A DNA stretch of 64,000 nt from Bactericera cockerelli (taxonomy: Eukaryota > Arthropoda > Insecta > Hemiptera > Triozidae): assembly GCA_024516035.1 (NCBI GenBank), contig CM044961.1, positions 2,416,020-2,480,019 on the forward strand, written 5' to 3'. Under the pieces are notes generated by a model. It was not told the origin of the DNA, made no database searches, and saw only the letters and a list, made by a program, of their open reading frames with translations. Below, in pieces: positions 12,534 to 24,428 of the stretch; the first letter of the stretch is position 1; every line of letters begins with the position of its first letter. The translations under genes and the position numbers were made by a program.

Positions 12534-12896
12534 TACTCTGAAGCACACGGGTATACGGGTTGGAGATACTCTGAAGCACACGGGTATACGGGTTGGAGAT
12601 ACTCTGAAGCACACGGGTATACGGGTTGGAGATACTCTGAAGCACACGGGTATACGGGTTGGAGATACTCTGAAGCACACGGGTATACGGGTTGGAGATA
12701 CTCTGAAGCACACGGGTATACGGGTTGGAGATACTCTGAAGCACACGGGTATACGGGTTGGAGATACTCTGAAGCACACGGGTATACGGGTTGGAGATAC
12801 TCTGAAGCACACGGGTATACGGGTTGGAGATACTCTGAAGCACACGGGTATACGGGTTGGAGATACTCTGAAGCACACGAGTATACGGGTTGGAGA
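12534..12896. repeat. 33-bp minisatellite, 11 copies
   Basis: A unit starting tactctgaagcacacgggta repeats 11 times with only one visible variant (an A in the last copy). Because 33 is divisible by 3 and the unit lacks stops in several frames, long repetitive ORFs appear on both strands; none looks like a real gene. Confidence 0.95.
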
Positions 12897-13003
12897 TCAC
12901 CGGACAACGATAGCGCGAGTTGTAAAACGGGCAAGTGTTGAGAACAATATGACAAGGGCGTCCACTCTGTACAACCTGTCGAGATGAGCGATATTTTCTG
13001 CTT

Positions 13004-13216
13004 TTATTATTATCTGACCTGGTTGCAGGGTTTTCAGTGAAACCCTTACAATTATTAATACTGGGACCTAATTAGGTCTATTGTGACCTGTTGATTCTAG
13101 TTGGTTTTTTAACGTTCTGATGGAGATAGTCAGGACGGGGGTTTTACCCTCCATTCACTGGGAATCGTAGCAGTTACCCACCCAGCCTGGGTAGGGCCGG
13201 AAATGCCAGCCTGACG
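13004..13216 (-). repeat. SINE tail, minus strand, split by the foldback element
   Basis: Reverse complement of the SINE at 17548-17880: cagggttttcagtgaaaccc, then cctaattaggtct, aacgttctgatggagatag and gtagggccggaaatgcc. It continues at 16617-16640 on the other side of the inserted element. Confidence 0.75.
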
Positions 13217-13933
13217 TATTAGCCCAGGCAAATTAGTGCTCTAGCGGCAAAAAATTGCTCAATAGCTGGAAATCGTTTTAAACCCTTAAAGGGGTCCTGA
13301 ATAATGGGTATATGAGTTTGCGACGGATTTTAGGTTGTGCTTCCGAGTTTAGGGCCTAAATAGTGCAAATTTTTTGCACTTTTTTTAAAATTGCGCTTAT
13401 AACTCAAAATGTATTTATTCTACAGAAAATTTTACTCAGTTCTTATTTAAGGAACATAAAATTATGCGTCTAATGACGTTTGAATCATTAAAAAAGGTTA
13501 AGCCGTTCAGCCACAATCGCTCCTCAAAGATGGGTGGTTTTTTCAAACATAGCTCAAATTTTGAAAATTCTCAACTTTTAACGCCTGTAAGTCAAAAAGG
13601 ACTGCACCAATTGAAAAATTTAATAGAATTGAACTTGTAGAAAATGTAATTTTAAGTAAAATGCTGTTTGAAATTTGAAATTTGCTCACTCCAGTGCTGA
13701 GATATGAATTTTAAACCGAAAGAGTTCCTAGAGCCAAATTTTCGCTAAGGCAGTGCAACGCAAAAAACTTCGTCTGAACTCTAAAATTATCACATTCTTA
13801 CAATTTTTCAAGCAAAACTGAACGTTATCTACTGAATTCAGTCGAATAGGTAGTTTAAAATATTGAGAAACTTGCACTGAATTTTACTAAGATCTGTTTA
13901 CTGAACATGTGATTTCAAGACAGCAGGCACACT

Positions 13934-14513
13934 ATGGAGGATGTAACTTGTTTTATATGCGGGAACATTGTGCAAGAAGGAGCGGATAGAGGAATATTAA
14001 AGGAAAAGTCACTTCGAACGTTTATTGAGGCCAACAGGAGGAGAAATGATGGGCATCACACGTGGTTACAGACTCAGAAATCTGTTATACTTCACGAGAA
14101 GTGTCGCAAAGGTGTCTACACGAAGGAGTCAAACATTGTAAAGGCCGAAAAAGAAGCAGGAAACGCAAGCCGTGTGACAAGAGGCCGTGAGGAAATACCA
14201 AAATTCAACTTTAAGGAGCTCTGCTTCTACTGTGGAAAAGATGCCTCTGAAAGCTTCAAGGTTAAACAGAAAAAGCTTCCTCTTCATAGACGTGAAATTC
14301 AGACACAAGAAATAATGCAAAAAAATTAAAGGTTCTGCAGAGGAATTGCCAGAGGAGATGAAATGGGGGCGGTGGTATTGCGTAAGATGGCAACTGAATC
14401 AGACCTCGTAGCCGCTGAAGGCAAGTACGATTCTTGTCGTGGTATGTTCTTTAATTCACGCCCATCTATGGATCCTGATGCAGCTCAAGGTATATCTGGA
14501 CGAGGGGAGTGAA
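13934..14513 (+). pseudogene. Transposon-associated Cys-rich ORF (left arm), frameshifted
   Basis: A 131-codon frame opens MEDVTCFICGNIVQEG, with CxxC pairs (CFICG, CFYCG) and the motif TWLQTQKSVILHEKCRKGVY. It stops at 14329, but sequence continuing in other frames encodes LPEEMKWG and then ATESDLVAAEGKYDSCRG. The DLVA-x-EG-x-Y-x-x-C pattern, together with the CxxC pairs, is familiar from arthropod repeat-encoded proteins of unknown function. At least one frameshift is needed to join the pieces. No catalytic domain is visible. Confidence 0.65.
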
Positions 14514-15145
14514 TTAATGTAGTAACTGGGGCTTTGAAGCCGAAAGACCTAAGTTTCCCAGTTACTGGGGTTTAACGAAGAAAAGGCCGCTGGTTCAATA
14601 ACGCTACTACGAAAGGTGTAGGTGTATTAAAGAGTATTAAATTTACACGGAAAGATAAAAGGAAGAAATAAACTACTACTATGAAATGAGATTGGATGAT
14701 CTTACCTTGAGTACTTGTACCAAGTACTTACGCCTTTAGAAGGGGATCAAAGGTGGTAGATCGAGGAAGGAGAGAAGACGTACCCTGACCACTGGTTGTT
14801 ACAATCTGAACGAGGCATCGTCGTTCCCAATCTATCGTACCGAATCTCTGGCTTTCTTTGTAAGATCATAATATGATATGCCTATCATCTGATATCGAAG
14901 TGTTATCTCTAACAGTTAGGGGCGTAGAGATCGAGTGATATGCGCGGGGTAAGTTTGGAGTCAATTCAAACTGGAGTCACATGGCGTGAACAGGGAGAGT
15001 TCGCTCAAACTGGTCACTAGTGGGATTGATTTCACCTTCAGTATGGAGGTTCTAGGTACTAACGACTTCTTAGGAGTGAAGCACTGAATACCCCCCCATA
15101 GCATGGAACGTATCATGGCCTTATCATCACTAAAAATTCATTAAC

Positions 15146-15891
15146 TCAATTCGTATATGACAACGCCGATATAAACATGGATACCATTGATGGCCATGAA
15201 AAGTGGTTCACTCCTAAGAAGTCGTTAGTACCCAGAACCTCCATATCTTTTCCACAGTAGAAGCAGAGCTCCTTGAAGTTGAATTTTGGTATTTCCTCAC
15301 GGCCTCTTGTCACACGGCTTCCGTTTCTTGCTTCTTTTTCGGCCTTTACAGTGTTTGACTCCTTCGTGTAGACACCTTTGCGACACTTCTCGTGAAGTAT
15401 AACAGATCTTTGAGTCTGTAACCACGTGTGATGCACATCATTTCTCCTCCTGCTGTCCTCAATGAACATTCGAAGTGACTTTTCCTTTAATATTCCTCTA
15501 TCTTTGCCTTTAATATGTTGTAGTCACTGTAGCCGAGTGAGTTAGCGCGCTAGGCATTGCACGCATGGTGACCTGGGTTCAATTCCCAGCGGGATGGGAT
15601 TTTTTCTGCTCTGTAGCTCTGTACTTGGATGTTCGGGGTCCACTCATACTTCGTGAGTCGTGAGGAAAAAAGAGTAGCTGCTTTGATATGAAGCAGCGAC
15701 CAGTGGCTGAATCATAGGCACACAAATAATACAAGATATTGTAAATTAAACTGGCAAAGTTCTATGATTCTGCGCTACCCACTAAAACTGTGACATAACA
15801 ACACAAAGGAAATGCATTTTTATTATTATATAATTATTAATATTCCTTCTTGCACAATGTTCCCGCATTTAAAACAAGTTACATCCTCCAT
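15146..15891 (-). pseudogene. Transposon-associated Cys-rich ORF (right arm), SINE-interrupted
   Basis: The same ORF as the left arm, reading leftward: a start at 15891 (MEDVTCFKCGNIVQEG), an interruption by the SINE at 15517-15836, then a frame with TWLQTQRSVILHEKCRKGVY and FNFKELCFYCGKD. After CGKD it joins a MEVLGTND segment that in the left copy lies about 800 bp away, so an internal deletion is likely. Confidence 0.65.
15517..15836 (+). mobile_element. tRNA-derived SINE inserted in the foldback element
   Basis: Head gttgtagtcactgtagccga, A-box-like gagttagcgcgctagg and B box gacctgggttcaattccc, then a body matching 19729-20034 in reverse. Flanked by a 7-bp duplication ttaatat (15510-15516, 15837-15843). 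Confidence 0.85.
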
Positions 15892-16639
15892 AGTGTGCCA
15901 GCTGTCTTGAAATCACAACATGTTCAGTGAAGATCTTAGTAAAATTCAGTGCAAGTTTCTCAAAATTTTAAATTACCTATTCGACTGAATTCAATAGATT
16001 ACGTTCAGTTTTGCTTGAAAAGTTGTAAGAATATGAGAATTTTAGAGTTCAGATGAAGTTTCTTGCGTTGCACTGCCTTAGCGGAAATTTGGCTCTAGGA
16101 ACTCTTTCGGTTTAAAATTCATATCTCAGCACTGGAGTGAGCAAATTTCAAATTTCAAACAGTATTTTACTTAAAATTACATTTTCTACAAGTTCAATAC
16201 TATTAAATTTTTCAATTGATGCAGTCCTTTTTGACTTACAGGCGTTAAAAGTTGAGAATTTTCAAAATTCGAGCTATGTTTGAAAAAACCACCCATCTTT
16301 GAGGAGCGATTGTGGCTGAACGGCTTAACCTTTTTTAATGATTCAAACGTCATTAGACGCATAATTTTATGTTCCTTAAATAAGAACTGAGTAAAATTTT
16401 CTGTAGAATAAATACATTTTGAGTTATAAGCGCAATTTTAAAAAAAGTGCAAAAAATTTGCACTATTTAGGCCCTAAACTCGGAAGCACAACCTAAAATC
16501 CGTCGCAAACTCATATACCCATTATTCAGGACCCCTTTGAGGGTTTAAAACGATTTCCAGCTATTGAGCAATTTTTTGACGCTAGACCCCATTTTAGCAC
16601 TAATTTGCCTGGGCTATATTTGGAGGGAGCAGAATTTTT

Positions 16640-17350
16640 TTTTAAACCAGCTGTAGTCCCTTAACTCACCAAGTGCCCCCATAATTGATCGCCTTCAATA
16701 TGACAACACTTGAACTGGACAATCCGAGATTGGAAGTGAGTTCTGTTTACAGATGAGACCAGAGTGGCACTAGACATGGCAGATGGAAAAAAATGAGTAA
16801 TAGGTAAGAAGGCTGAGTAAGGCTTAAGAAAAAAAGTTCAAGGAAGTAGATTGAGAAGGTTTAGACTCTTTGAGAGGAGATGAAAACTATGTGAGTAGTA
16901 AATCTGATGGTTAGAGGAGGATTTGACAGAGAAGGGTTGCAAGAGGAGGACCCCTTAGACATCAGAAACATGTGGAGAACAAGACTTCAACTAAACAAAG
17001 CCAACCCCAAGTACGATTGGGAAAAGTTAGAGTCTGAGAAGAAGATGACATGGACAGAATATTTGGTATTCAAAAATTGTCAAACTGGATTTCTACTTTT
17101 TTTAGTAGCCAAGTGGCCAAGTCTTTGCTTATAACTCATAAATCAATTGTCTGTGGATAAACTCGGCTGTGGAAGCTGAGTTGGCCTCAAGATGATAATT
17201 TTTTAACCACATGATAGCCCTGATCACTAACTCAACAGATTGCTAATAAGAAATAAAAACGCAAGACCAACTTCATGCACCATTATTAACCAGGAGATAT
17301 TTAGCCATTATACAAGTAATAGCACTAATATTGGAAATTGCAGTATAACG
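16640..17350. other. Intergenic; one unexplained short ORF
   Basis: The frame at 16907-17134 (75 codons) contains WRTRLQLNKANPKYDWEKLE, whose composition looks protein-like (W, Y and charged residues) rather than low-complexity, but I do not recognise the family and no splice sites bound it convincingly. It may be a pseudogene or transposon fragment. Confidence 0.3.
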
Positions 17351-17374
17351 TATTAGGGGTGTACCTGTACCACA

Positions 17375-17482
17375 GAACCACCAACCTCAATAGGATTATC
17401 GGTAAGGCGGCGGACTTGTAACCTGGAGTTGGTTCATGTCCCGGATTCAGCGAAGATTTAATAAAGCGAGTTTGACTTGTTT
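17375..17482 (+). repeat. tRNA-derived SINE fragment (GGCGGACTTGTAACC family)
   Basis: caataggattatcggtaagg, then ggcggacttgtaacctgg and aaagcgagtttgactt. A diverged copy of the element at 24816. Confidence 0.65.
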
Positions 17483-17547
17483 TTTTTAATGACTGTATTT
17501 TTTTTTTATACAGATAATATTTATTTTTCTCTCATTTGTAATCCAGA

Positions 17548-17880
17548 GGGGGCCTCCGTGGCGTAATGGTTGTGACTACTGCCCGTAGTCCAGAGATCCC
17601 GAGTTCGATCCCCGGTTGGAGCAGACTTTTCGAAGAAAATTCTGTTCCCTCCAAACACGTGAGGCTGGCATTTCCGGCCCTACCCAGGCTGGGTGAGGTC
17701 AATGTGCTTAGCTGGTACGATTCCCAGAGAAGGGAAGGTAAAACCCCCGTCCTGACTATCTATCTCAATCAGGACGTTAAAACCAAATAGAATCAACTGG
17801 TCACAATAGATCTAATTAGGTCGCAGTGTTAATTGTTAGGGTTTCACTGAAAACCCTGCAACCAGATCAGATAATAATAA
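17548..17880 (+). mobile_element. tRNA-derived SINE, near full length
   Basis: Head ggcctccgtggcgtaatgg, B box cgagttcgatccccggt, body with ctacccaggctgggtgagg and accccc, tail ctaattaggtcgcagtg and gtttcactgaaaaccctgca, ending ataataataatcc. The flanking text tccagaggg recurs before (17544-17550) and after (17880-17888), consistent with a short target duplication. Confidence 0.75.
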
Positions 17881-18674
17881 TCCAGAGGGCAAAGTACTCA
17901 GAATACTTGAGCAATTTCCTCCCTCTGGATTACAAGTCCCTGGTTGTGATATGACAAAAGTAAATAACACAAATATGATGACTTATACCACAGACCCATC
18001 ACTAGAATACTAGATTTTTCCCACAAGTTGTTGTTTCAAAGTGTCTGTGTTAGTAACTTTTGAGAGACCCTGTATTCAGGACACATCAAAAACGTGTGTA
18101 GATAATATCCGACGAATTTTTAGGCATTAAAGGAAGAGCATGCTTAAGCGAACTATATTACTTCAGTGATGAGCGTTTTTTTATGTATGGCTTCACATGT
18201 GTAGAGAGAGTGAGTAACAAATATCATATATTATGTACAATGTACATACATACGTACAAATATGTTCATTGTTTGAGTAAATTATGTATTTTTATGTATA
18301 AGTGAAAGAATAATCTACTATGTGCTCGTATATGTGTACAAAGTTGTATGTACATTGAAGGTATTATAGTTTTTTTTTAGATCGTTGACCGAGCGTTATA
18401 CTACTCTGAGGTGAAGTTCACACTACGCTTCTGTGGCAGCGTCTGATGCTGTGACTGGGGACCCAGGAAGCGAGGCTAGTGTCTCGCAATGGAAAATACA
18501 TTGAAGAAGTGGTCTGCGGCTGGCCGGGAGACGCGTATGGGGGTGTCTGTCGTATTGATATGTGGCCTCTGGGTCAGTGACAACAGGGATGAAAGCTCTT
18601 ATTATTTAGGTTTAAAGCCGTGGTTCGAATCCTACGTCCTACCCAATATGCACACTGTTCTTTCACTCACCCTA

Positions 18675-18909
18675 TCTTAATATATAAATGTCAAAGTCAC
18701 TGACTGACTGACTGACTGATCATCGCTCTACAGCCCAAACCGTAATACCTAGCGAGCTGAAATTTGGTAGGTAGATTTGTCTTATAGTCTAGATGTGCAA
18801 TAAGACGGGATTTTTCGAAATTCCCACTACAACACCTGCCATTGGCGAAAAAAGATTTTTTGCTTTGCGAGCCATGCCTCGGCCCGCAAAGCGGGCGACA
18901 GCCCGCTAG
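18675..18909 (+). mobile_element. Non-autonomous Helitron, 235 bp
   Basis: Starts TCTTAATATATAAATGTC after an A and ends with the hairpin gcccgcaaagcgggc plus agcccgCTAG before a T, as expected for Helitrons (5' TC, 3' hairpin and CTRR, A|T target). It shares ends and body with elements at 45968-46217 and 50022-53223. Confidence 0.85.
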
Positions 18910-18949
18910 TCGACCATGTGACAATTATTATTAAATTCTGTATTAAGAG

Positions 18950-19700
18950 AACATATTATTATGTAAATAATATGTACAAATAAATAATGATATAAAACAC
19001 AATTGACAACAATATAAACAACATAGATAAAATATATACAAATGTCCTAACTATGTTGTTGTTGTTGTAGTCAGCTTGGCTACAGCTGGAGGGATGAGTG
19101 ATGATCTCCAGCCAACTTTATTTTAAAGTTGGCTCGTCCTTAAATACATATTTCTATGTGCGATTAACCATCATGAGGACTTGGATTTTTCTTTATAAGC
19201 CATTAAACCCTTAGGAAACTGCAAGCTAGCCTGGCTTGTAAGGGTTGGCTAGTCTGTTCTCTGTTTATAGTCCTCTAGCGAGACATTGGTCTTCTCCCTG
19301 TTTAACGTCCCCCAGCCAGACTAAATGTTCTAACCATAGGGTGGGGTTATTGTCTATGGCAATCTCTTCCATCCAACCCTTTTGTTACATATTATGTAGG
19401 TATAATGATGGCACTGAACTGCTGCTAAGAGGCGAAGACGGGACTAGTAAGTCCTAATGAGTGTAAGGATACATAAATTAAGGCACTCATATGCAAATTA
19501 GACAGATATGATTTTAGCAGTCACTTTTTTCCGGCCAAAATATTTCAATGTCTATTATTTCATGCGTGACTTTACCCCTGTATTTGTGGAGTTTAGAAGA
19601 GTCTGTCTTGAGCCTATACAGGGAGAGATAAAATCGTGCAGCTGAATTCACACAGTTGGTCTGATCCCATACAGGTCAACGATTTTGCTTCGATTTAGTT
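18950..19700. other. Intergenic, no gene recognised
   Basis: AT-rich sequence; a segment at 19060-19450 shares phrases (gtagtcagcttggctac; cctctagcgagacattgg) with the duplicated block near 36480-36570, so it is a repeat of unknown class. Confidence 0.45.
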
Positions 19701-19728
19701 GTGTGACTTTGTGCATTAGTCATAAGTT

Positions 19729-20034
19729 AATATAATATAATAATAATAATAATGCTTTTCTTTGTGTTATTATGTCACAATTTTAGTGGGTAGCGCAGAA
19801 TCATAGGACTTTACCACTTTAATTTACAATATCTTGTATTATTTTTTTGCCTAAGAATCTGCCACTGGTCGCTGCTTCACATTAAAGCAGCTACTCATTT
19901 TTCCTCACGAGGTATGAGTGGACCCCGAACATCCAAGTACAGAGCAGAAAAAATCCTCCCCCGCTGGGAATCGAACCCAGGTCACCATGTGTGCAATGCC
20001 TAGCGCGCTAACTCGCTCTGCCACAGTGACTACT
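19729..20034 (-). mobile_element. tRNA-derived SINE with 15-bp target duplication
   Basis: Reading leftward: head gtagtcactgtggcagagcg, gttagcgcgctaggcattgc, B box gacctgggttcgattcccag. Flanked by perfect cattagtcataagtt direct repeats (19714-19728, 20035-20049). The 3' end is (ATT)n. The long target duplication and simple-sequence tail show LINE-mediated insertion. Confidence 0.92.
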
Positions 20035-20425
20035 CATTAGTCATAAGTTCATAACATAATAACCGTTTAACCGATACACCCCCCGTTCCTGGTAGCATAA
20101 GATTGGATAACAAATGGAGGTTAAAACCCCCGTCTTCATATGATCTTAGCAGTTGAAAAGGGGGCGTTAAATCACCAAAAAAATAGTCAATACACAGGTA
20201 TCTCTTATCCTTCTTTGACTGCACCCGAGGTACAACCCGAGGCATGGCCCAATATTTATTTCTCCTACCCCTACTGTACACAGTGAGGCATTGTCGTACA
20301 TCATTTCGGGACTGAATCCGACGCCACCGACTTCTATAATTTTATTTGGGCGTATTCCTGTGGAGACTGTTGATATACTGGGACTATACGTGACCTACTT
20401 GTACGGTCTCAATAAAGCTCTATAC

Positions 20426-20561
20426 CAGCGGTTCCCAACCGGTGGGCTGACCGAAACTCAAGAAATAATATTAAAATAGTGCAATATAAAATCGGGGTGG
20501 GCCGCAAAATTGTTTTAAAAATATTATTGGGCCCCCAAGCTAAAAAGGTTGGGAACCGCTG
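20426..20561. mobile_element. hAT-type MITE, 136 bp
   Basis: Terminal inverted repeats CAGCGGTTCCCAACC, flanked by perfect 8-bp duplications ctctatac (20418-20425, 20562-20569). The CAG-type ends and 8-bp duplication fit the hAT superfamily. Confidence 0.93.
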
Positions 20562-20818
20562 CTCTATACCATTACACTTACTTACCGCTGTTTTACACAT
20601 ATTGTACACACGTCTGATTTGATGAAGTTGTTGGAGCTTTAGTGAAGCGCACTCACTATCTATCAAGTGTACTATCTTCACTCTGAGCTTTCCCTTGGAG
20701 AATTTCCCTCACAATCAGTATTGACTATTGTTATTATCTTTTCAATTTTCCCTTGTCAGTTCTCATCAACTGCAACACCAATCTCTTCTTCCCTTCTTTC
20801 ACTTTGCCTTTTCTCAAC

Positions 20819-20959
20819 ACCACAATCAACATTATCATAGCCATTGTCACTATCATTGTGTATAAACCACAATCAACATTATCATAGCCATTATCACTAT
20901 CATTGTGTATAAACCACAATGAACATTATCATAGCCATTATTACTATTATTGTGTATAA
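20819..20959. repeat. 47-bp tandem repeat, three copies
   Basis: A unit beginning accacaatcaacattatcat repeats three times with a few substitutions increasing toward the right. Confidence 0.9.
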
Positions 20960-21102
20960 ACTTTGCTCGTGAGTTACTTTTGTCTTCAACTCATCCCCCT
21001 TATCAAAGACCTATAGATAGTACATACATACACACAGGCACTTACTGTCACTCATGGTCATCTTAATAATAGTTATTTCTTCATCCTCATCTGCATTCTA
21101 GT

Positions 21103-21185
21103 CTGTCACGGTAGCTCAGTGGTACGCGTCGCTCTGGTAGTCCAGAGGTCGCATGTTCGAAACCCAGCCGGTATACTTGCAAAGT
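21103..21185 (+). repeat. tRNA-like SINE head
   Basis: cacggtagctcagtggtacg resembles a tRNA acceptor/D-arm with an A box, and gcatgttcgaaacccagcc resembles a B box, but the second stem does not close as a functional tRNA and the sequence runs on into AT-rich text. A minus-strand relative is at 41880-41935. Confidence 0.6.
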
Positions 21186-21499
21186 TATTTTTAGGATTTT
21201 CAGTACTTAATAATCCGTCTTGGACTTATTGTTGGAATAATGGACTTGATAATCCTAGTCGGACACTAGCAGAGTTTGTGAGAGTAAAGGAACCGTATTA
21301 TGAAACAGGATTAGTAAATCTAAGCCGACCCTTAGATTTTATCAGCTGACCGTTAGCTGACCACAGCACTCTTACTCAACAGAAGTAAAATACAGCTTTA
21401 AAACCCGGCTTGGATATGACCTCTACAGTTGCTGTCAAGGTGAAATTCAAGGGATAGTGTCCACTAAAATTAACAAATCCTGTTTCATAATTTGGGTCT

Positions 21500-23320
21500 C
21501 AGTTTCATTCTTGCAGGTTAAACAGAGTGTTGTACTGTATAAATAGAGGCGATATTATTGTTTTAATCATCATCAACGAAGCAACATTCTGATAGATAGT
21601 AATAGTAGTACCAATCATTGTTACGACCTGAATTTATTGTTCGACGTATTAACCTTGTCGTGTCTCGTCAGTTTGATGAAAGCTCTTTGGACAGCGGTTT
21701 CCTGCTGTCTTCACCCAAGTTCCCCATGTGTCCGACCTTGAGTATTGACGTGCATTATAATAAGAAGTAATAAGCCGCCCTGCTTCCATCGTTCGTGTTC
21801 CCAAGGATGGACAAATTAAGTAAGGCTGGCCGCTGGCTTGAGTAATTGCCACATCGCTCTTGCGATTACCACAAATTTAATATGGTAACATTGTTTCTTA
21901 GTGTTTCCTTCACTTTGTCTTTCCCTAAACCATTCACTATACTTGGGGTCGACATTGTTCAACCTCTTCCTCAGGGTTGAGGTTGGCTGGTTTCAGCACT
22001 CCTGCTTCCACATTTTACGGCTGACTGCCCTCTCTAGGTAAACCAATTCTCAGCAAAAGCACGTATTATCTCTTCAAATCTGTAGACGAATCATGGGTCA
22101 TGGCCGTCATGGGTAACGTTGATGATTGGACAAATCGACTAAAGGCGCTTTTTTATGATCAAAATTGGTCACGATTGACCTAATTGTTCAAAATTTCCAT
22201 TGTTTTTAGAAACTAGACTTACCTAAATAACACATAAAGATTATAGGTCGACCAGAAAGCCTATATGTATTATTATTCAAGGCTGACAGAAAAGAAATTC
22301 TACTAATGAAAGACATGGTAACCTTTACTGAGCTGTGCATGTGTGTTCCTCAGGAATATTCTATAATTCTATAGGATATAATATATCCTATAGATATCAT
22401 TTATAATATATCCTATATATTATATAATATGCATAATTGAACATAATATTTTTATATACACACACGCAGTATATTCTTTGGATGTTATTTATAGTAGATA
22501 TTGTACAAAACTATATATATTTAACATCTCCTGTGGGGAATGACATTTCAGTTTTAGCAAAAATATTGGTTAGCGGTAGGTGAATTTAAGTTGAATGTAC
22601 CTATTCTCGTCATATATGCCAGTAGTATCTTGGAAACTACTGTAGATAGATATTCATATTGTTCATAGATGCAGATTTTCATAGCTCCGAGGGGGAAATC
22701 AAACGCATGGTAACCTTAAAAAAATCTCAGAAGGTTATTTCAAGGTCAACTTTGGAATTTTAAATGGAACCCTACATTTTTGATTTAATTATTGAAATCT
22801 ACCATGTTTTTACAAGTCTCCTGTGTATGCATTGTATGCATAAAAAGTGACTGCCAAAATACAGGGTGCTAATGGAAAAACAGCTTGTGTTCCTCTAATT
22901 CTGCCACTCAGTGTAGTTATATTTTTATTATCATGACTACACTGGTGGTTATCAAGATATCTTTATTTTGTATTGTGCTGAAATTGATTGGCTGACATGC
23001 ATGGATCATAATATATGTATGAGGAAGTTATGTACTGGGGATGGGGGAGGGGGATTAGGAGGGAAGAAGAGGATGTTAAGGCAAGCTAGAAGAGTTGTAA
23101 GGGAAGGAAAGACAGTGTGTTATCTTGTATTGGTTTTGAGTGGTCATGGTACTAGTTTTGTGATTGATTTGAGACTTTCTCTCCTCATTTTCATGGGGAT
23201 TGAAGCTAGGCTATCTATAAAGCAAAGGAGGAGGTAGATTGTTCAAACTAGGAGACGACGCGACGCAACGGGTGGAGTAGGAAAAAGTGTTCATGAAGTC
23301 TCCTCTAAAAAAATTATGCA
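21500..23320. other. Intergenic, no gene recognised
   Basis: Contains a short AT palindrome cluster (22370-22440, gatataatatatcctatag) and otherwise undistinguished sequence. The frames at 21649-21852 and 22968-23237 lack recognisable domains. Confidence 0.4.
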
Positions 23321-23329
23321 TCTCAATCA

Positions 23330-23455
23330 TAACATAATCGTGATCTCACAGTTACTTGAGCTTGCTAAATTTTTGCGGAACTTGAGATCCGAACCACCGA
23401 CCTGCAACTTCAAGTCACGAATTCCTGTGCCTTATCGATCAAGTCACTGAGGTCG
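23330..23455 (-). repeat. tRNA-derived SINE fragment (GGCGGACTTGTAACC family)
   Basis: Reverse complement gives gacctcagtgacttgatcga and, further on, ggtcggtggttcggatctca, a diverged tRNA-like head. Confidence 0.55.
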
Positions 23456-23489
23456 TATGTCTCCTCTTATTACCGTTGAATATTTGATT

Positions 23490-23498
23490 TCCTCTCTT

Positions 23499-23551
<53 letters not shown>
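23490..23551. repeat. (TC)n microsatellite
   Basis: An almost uninterrupted CT dinucleotide run. Confidence 0.95.
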
Positions 23552-23554
<3 letters not shown>

Positions 23555-23879
23555 TTTTGCTCTGAAGTACGCACCAGTCGTATCTGAAATCTGAACTATC
23601 GCATCTGAGTTTAATTGACTACCGACGTCATCTCAACAACAAACCCATCATCCACATAATAACTCCCAATGGAGATTGTAGCTCCAATCATGCCGTTTTA
23701 TAAAAGTAGACCTACATAAATGACTTGAGTTTTTATTTTAAGAGATCCCGTTCCTACTTACCGATACTTTTCCCGCTACAATTTTCTCTCGTCCATGAGC
23801 CTTGTTAAGCTGGCCGCGCTACTTGGCGGACACAATTTGGTAGCTAGTCCATTTGCTTCTTATGTGCTTTCAAGATTTC

Positions 23880-24428
23880 TGATCAAATACTATTCTGAGA
23901 CAACCCAACCCAACACATCCAGAGTTTAGTTTTGATGATATTTCTTGTCAAGATGTTAGACATGCTCTCAGTAGCATAAAGTCTAATGCGTCTGGTTATG
24001 ATGGTCTTTCAATTAAGTTTCTGAAAATTATTCTGGATTTCATTGTGATCCCTTTAAAATTAACACCCCCCCCCCTCTCCCCCCTTTTTTTTTCACTATC
24101 TCCCCCTCCTATTCCATGTATATATTTTCTTCCTTTTCGTTTCTCTTTTTTTATCTCTTTATTGTAATTTTTTTTTTTTTTCCTTTAAATGTTTTTTTTT
24201 CCTTTCTTCTATCTCTTATAATTATTTTAGTTAGGCTTTTAAAAGGGTTGGGTGGAAGAGATTGCCACAGGCAATAACCCCGCCCCTTAGGTAGGACAGT
24301 ATTGTTATTTTCTTTATTTTACTTATTTATTTTGTCATTTGTTTGTTTGTTTTTTTTTTTCTTTTCTTAATTTTATACTGTTACCTGTACTTTGTCCTCC
24401 TAATAAAGCTTAAAAAAAAAAAAAAAAA
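23880..24428 (+). mobile_element. LINE 3' end with reverse-transcriptase remnant and poly(A)
   Basis: A short frame at 23922-24064 encodes FSFDDISCQDVRHALSSIKS followed by NASGYDGLSIKFLKIIL, matching the N-terminal reverse-transcriptase motif (ALxxIKSxxSxGxDG) of jockey/CR1-type non-LTR retrotransposons. The frame then jumps directly to a pyrimidine-rich 3' UTR, ending with an AATAAAG signal and a poly(A) run at 24411-24428. It is a 5'-truncated, internally deleted copy. Confidence 0.75.

Larger units (their letters stand above)
13220..16616. mobile_element. 3.4-kb foldback-like transposon with ~1-kb inverted arms
   Basis: Both ends read AGCCCAGGCAAATTAGTGC as perfect inverted termini, and a 3-bp duplication TAT (13217-13219 and 16617-16619) restores the interrupted SINE target. 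The left arm (13220-14243) and right arm (15245-16616, which carries its own SINE insertion) are inverted copies of about 1 kb, each with a non-coding 700-bp leader and the start of the same ORF. The loop of about 1 kb holds a third, smaller inverted pair (15041-15085 and 15202-15246). The superfamily is not identified; long arms that both carry ORF starts suggest head-to-head rearrangement of a TIR transposon. Confidence 0.8.

Noticed and set aside
12391..12955. Several overlapping ORFs on both strands
   Set aside because: All derive from the 33-bp minisatellite; overlapping open frames on both strands show lack of coding constraint.
21103..21185. Functional tRNA gene
   Set aside because: A- and B-box-like motifs are present, but the stems do not close properly and similar heads recur as SINE fragments. 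The same argument applies to the heads at 17548, 19960-20034, 24816, 42595, 62995 and 63125.
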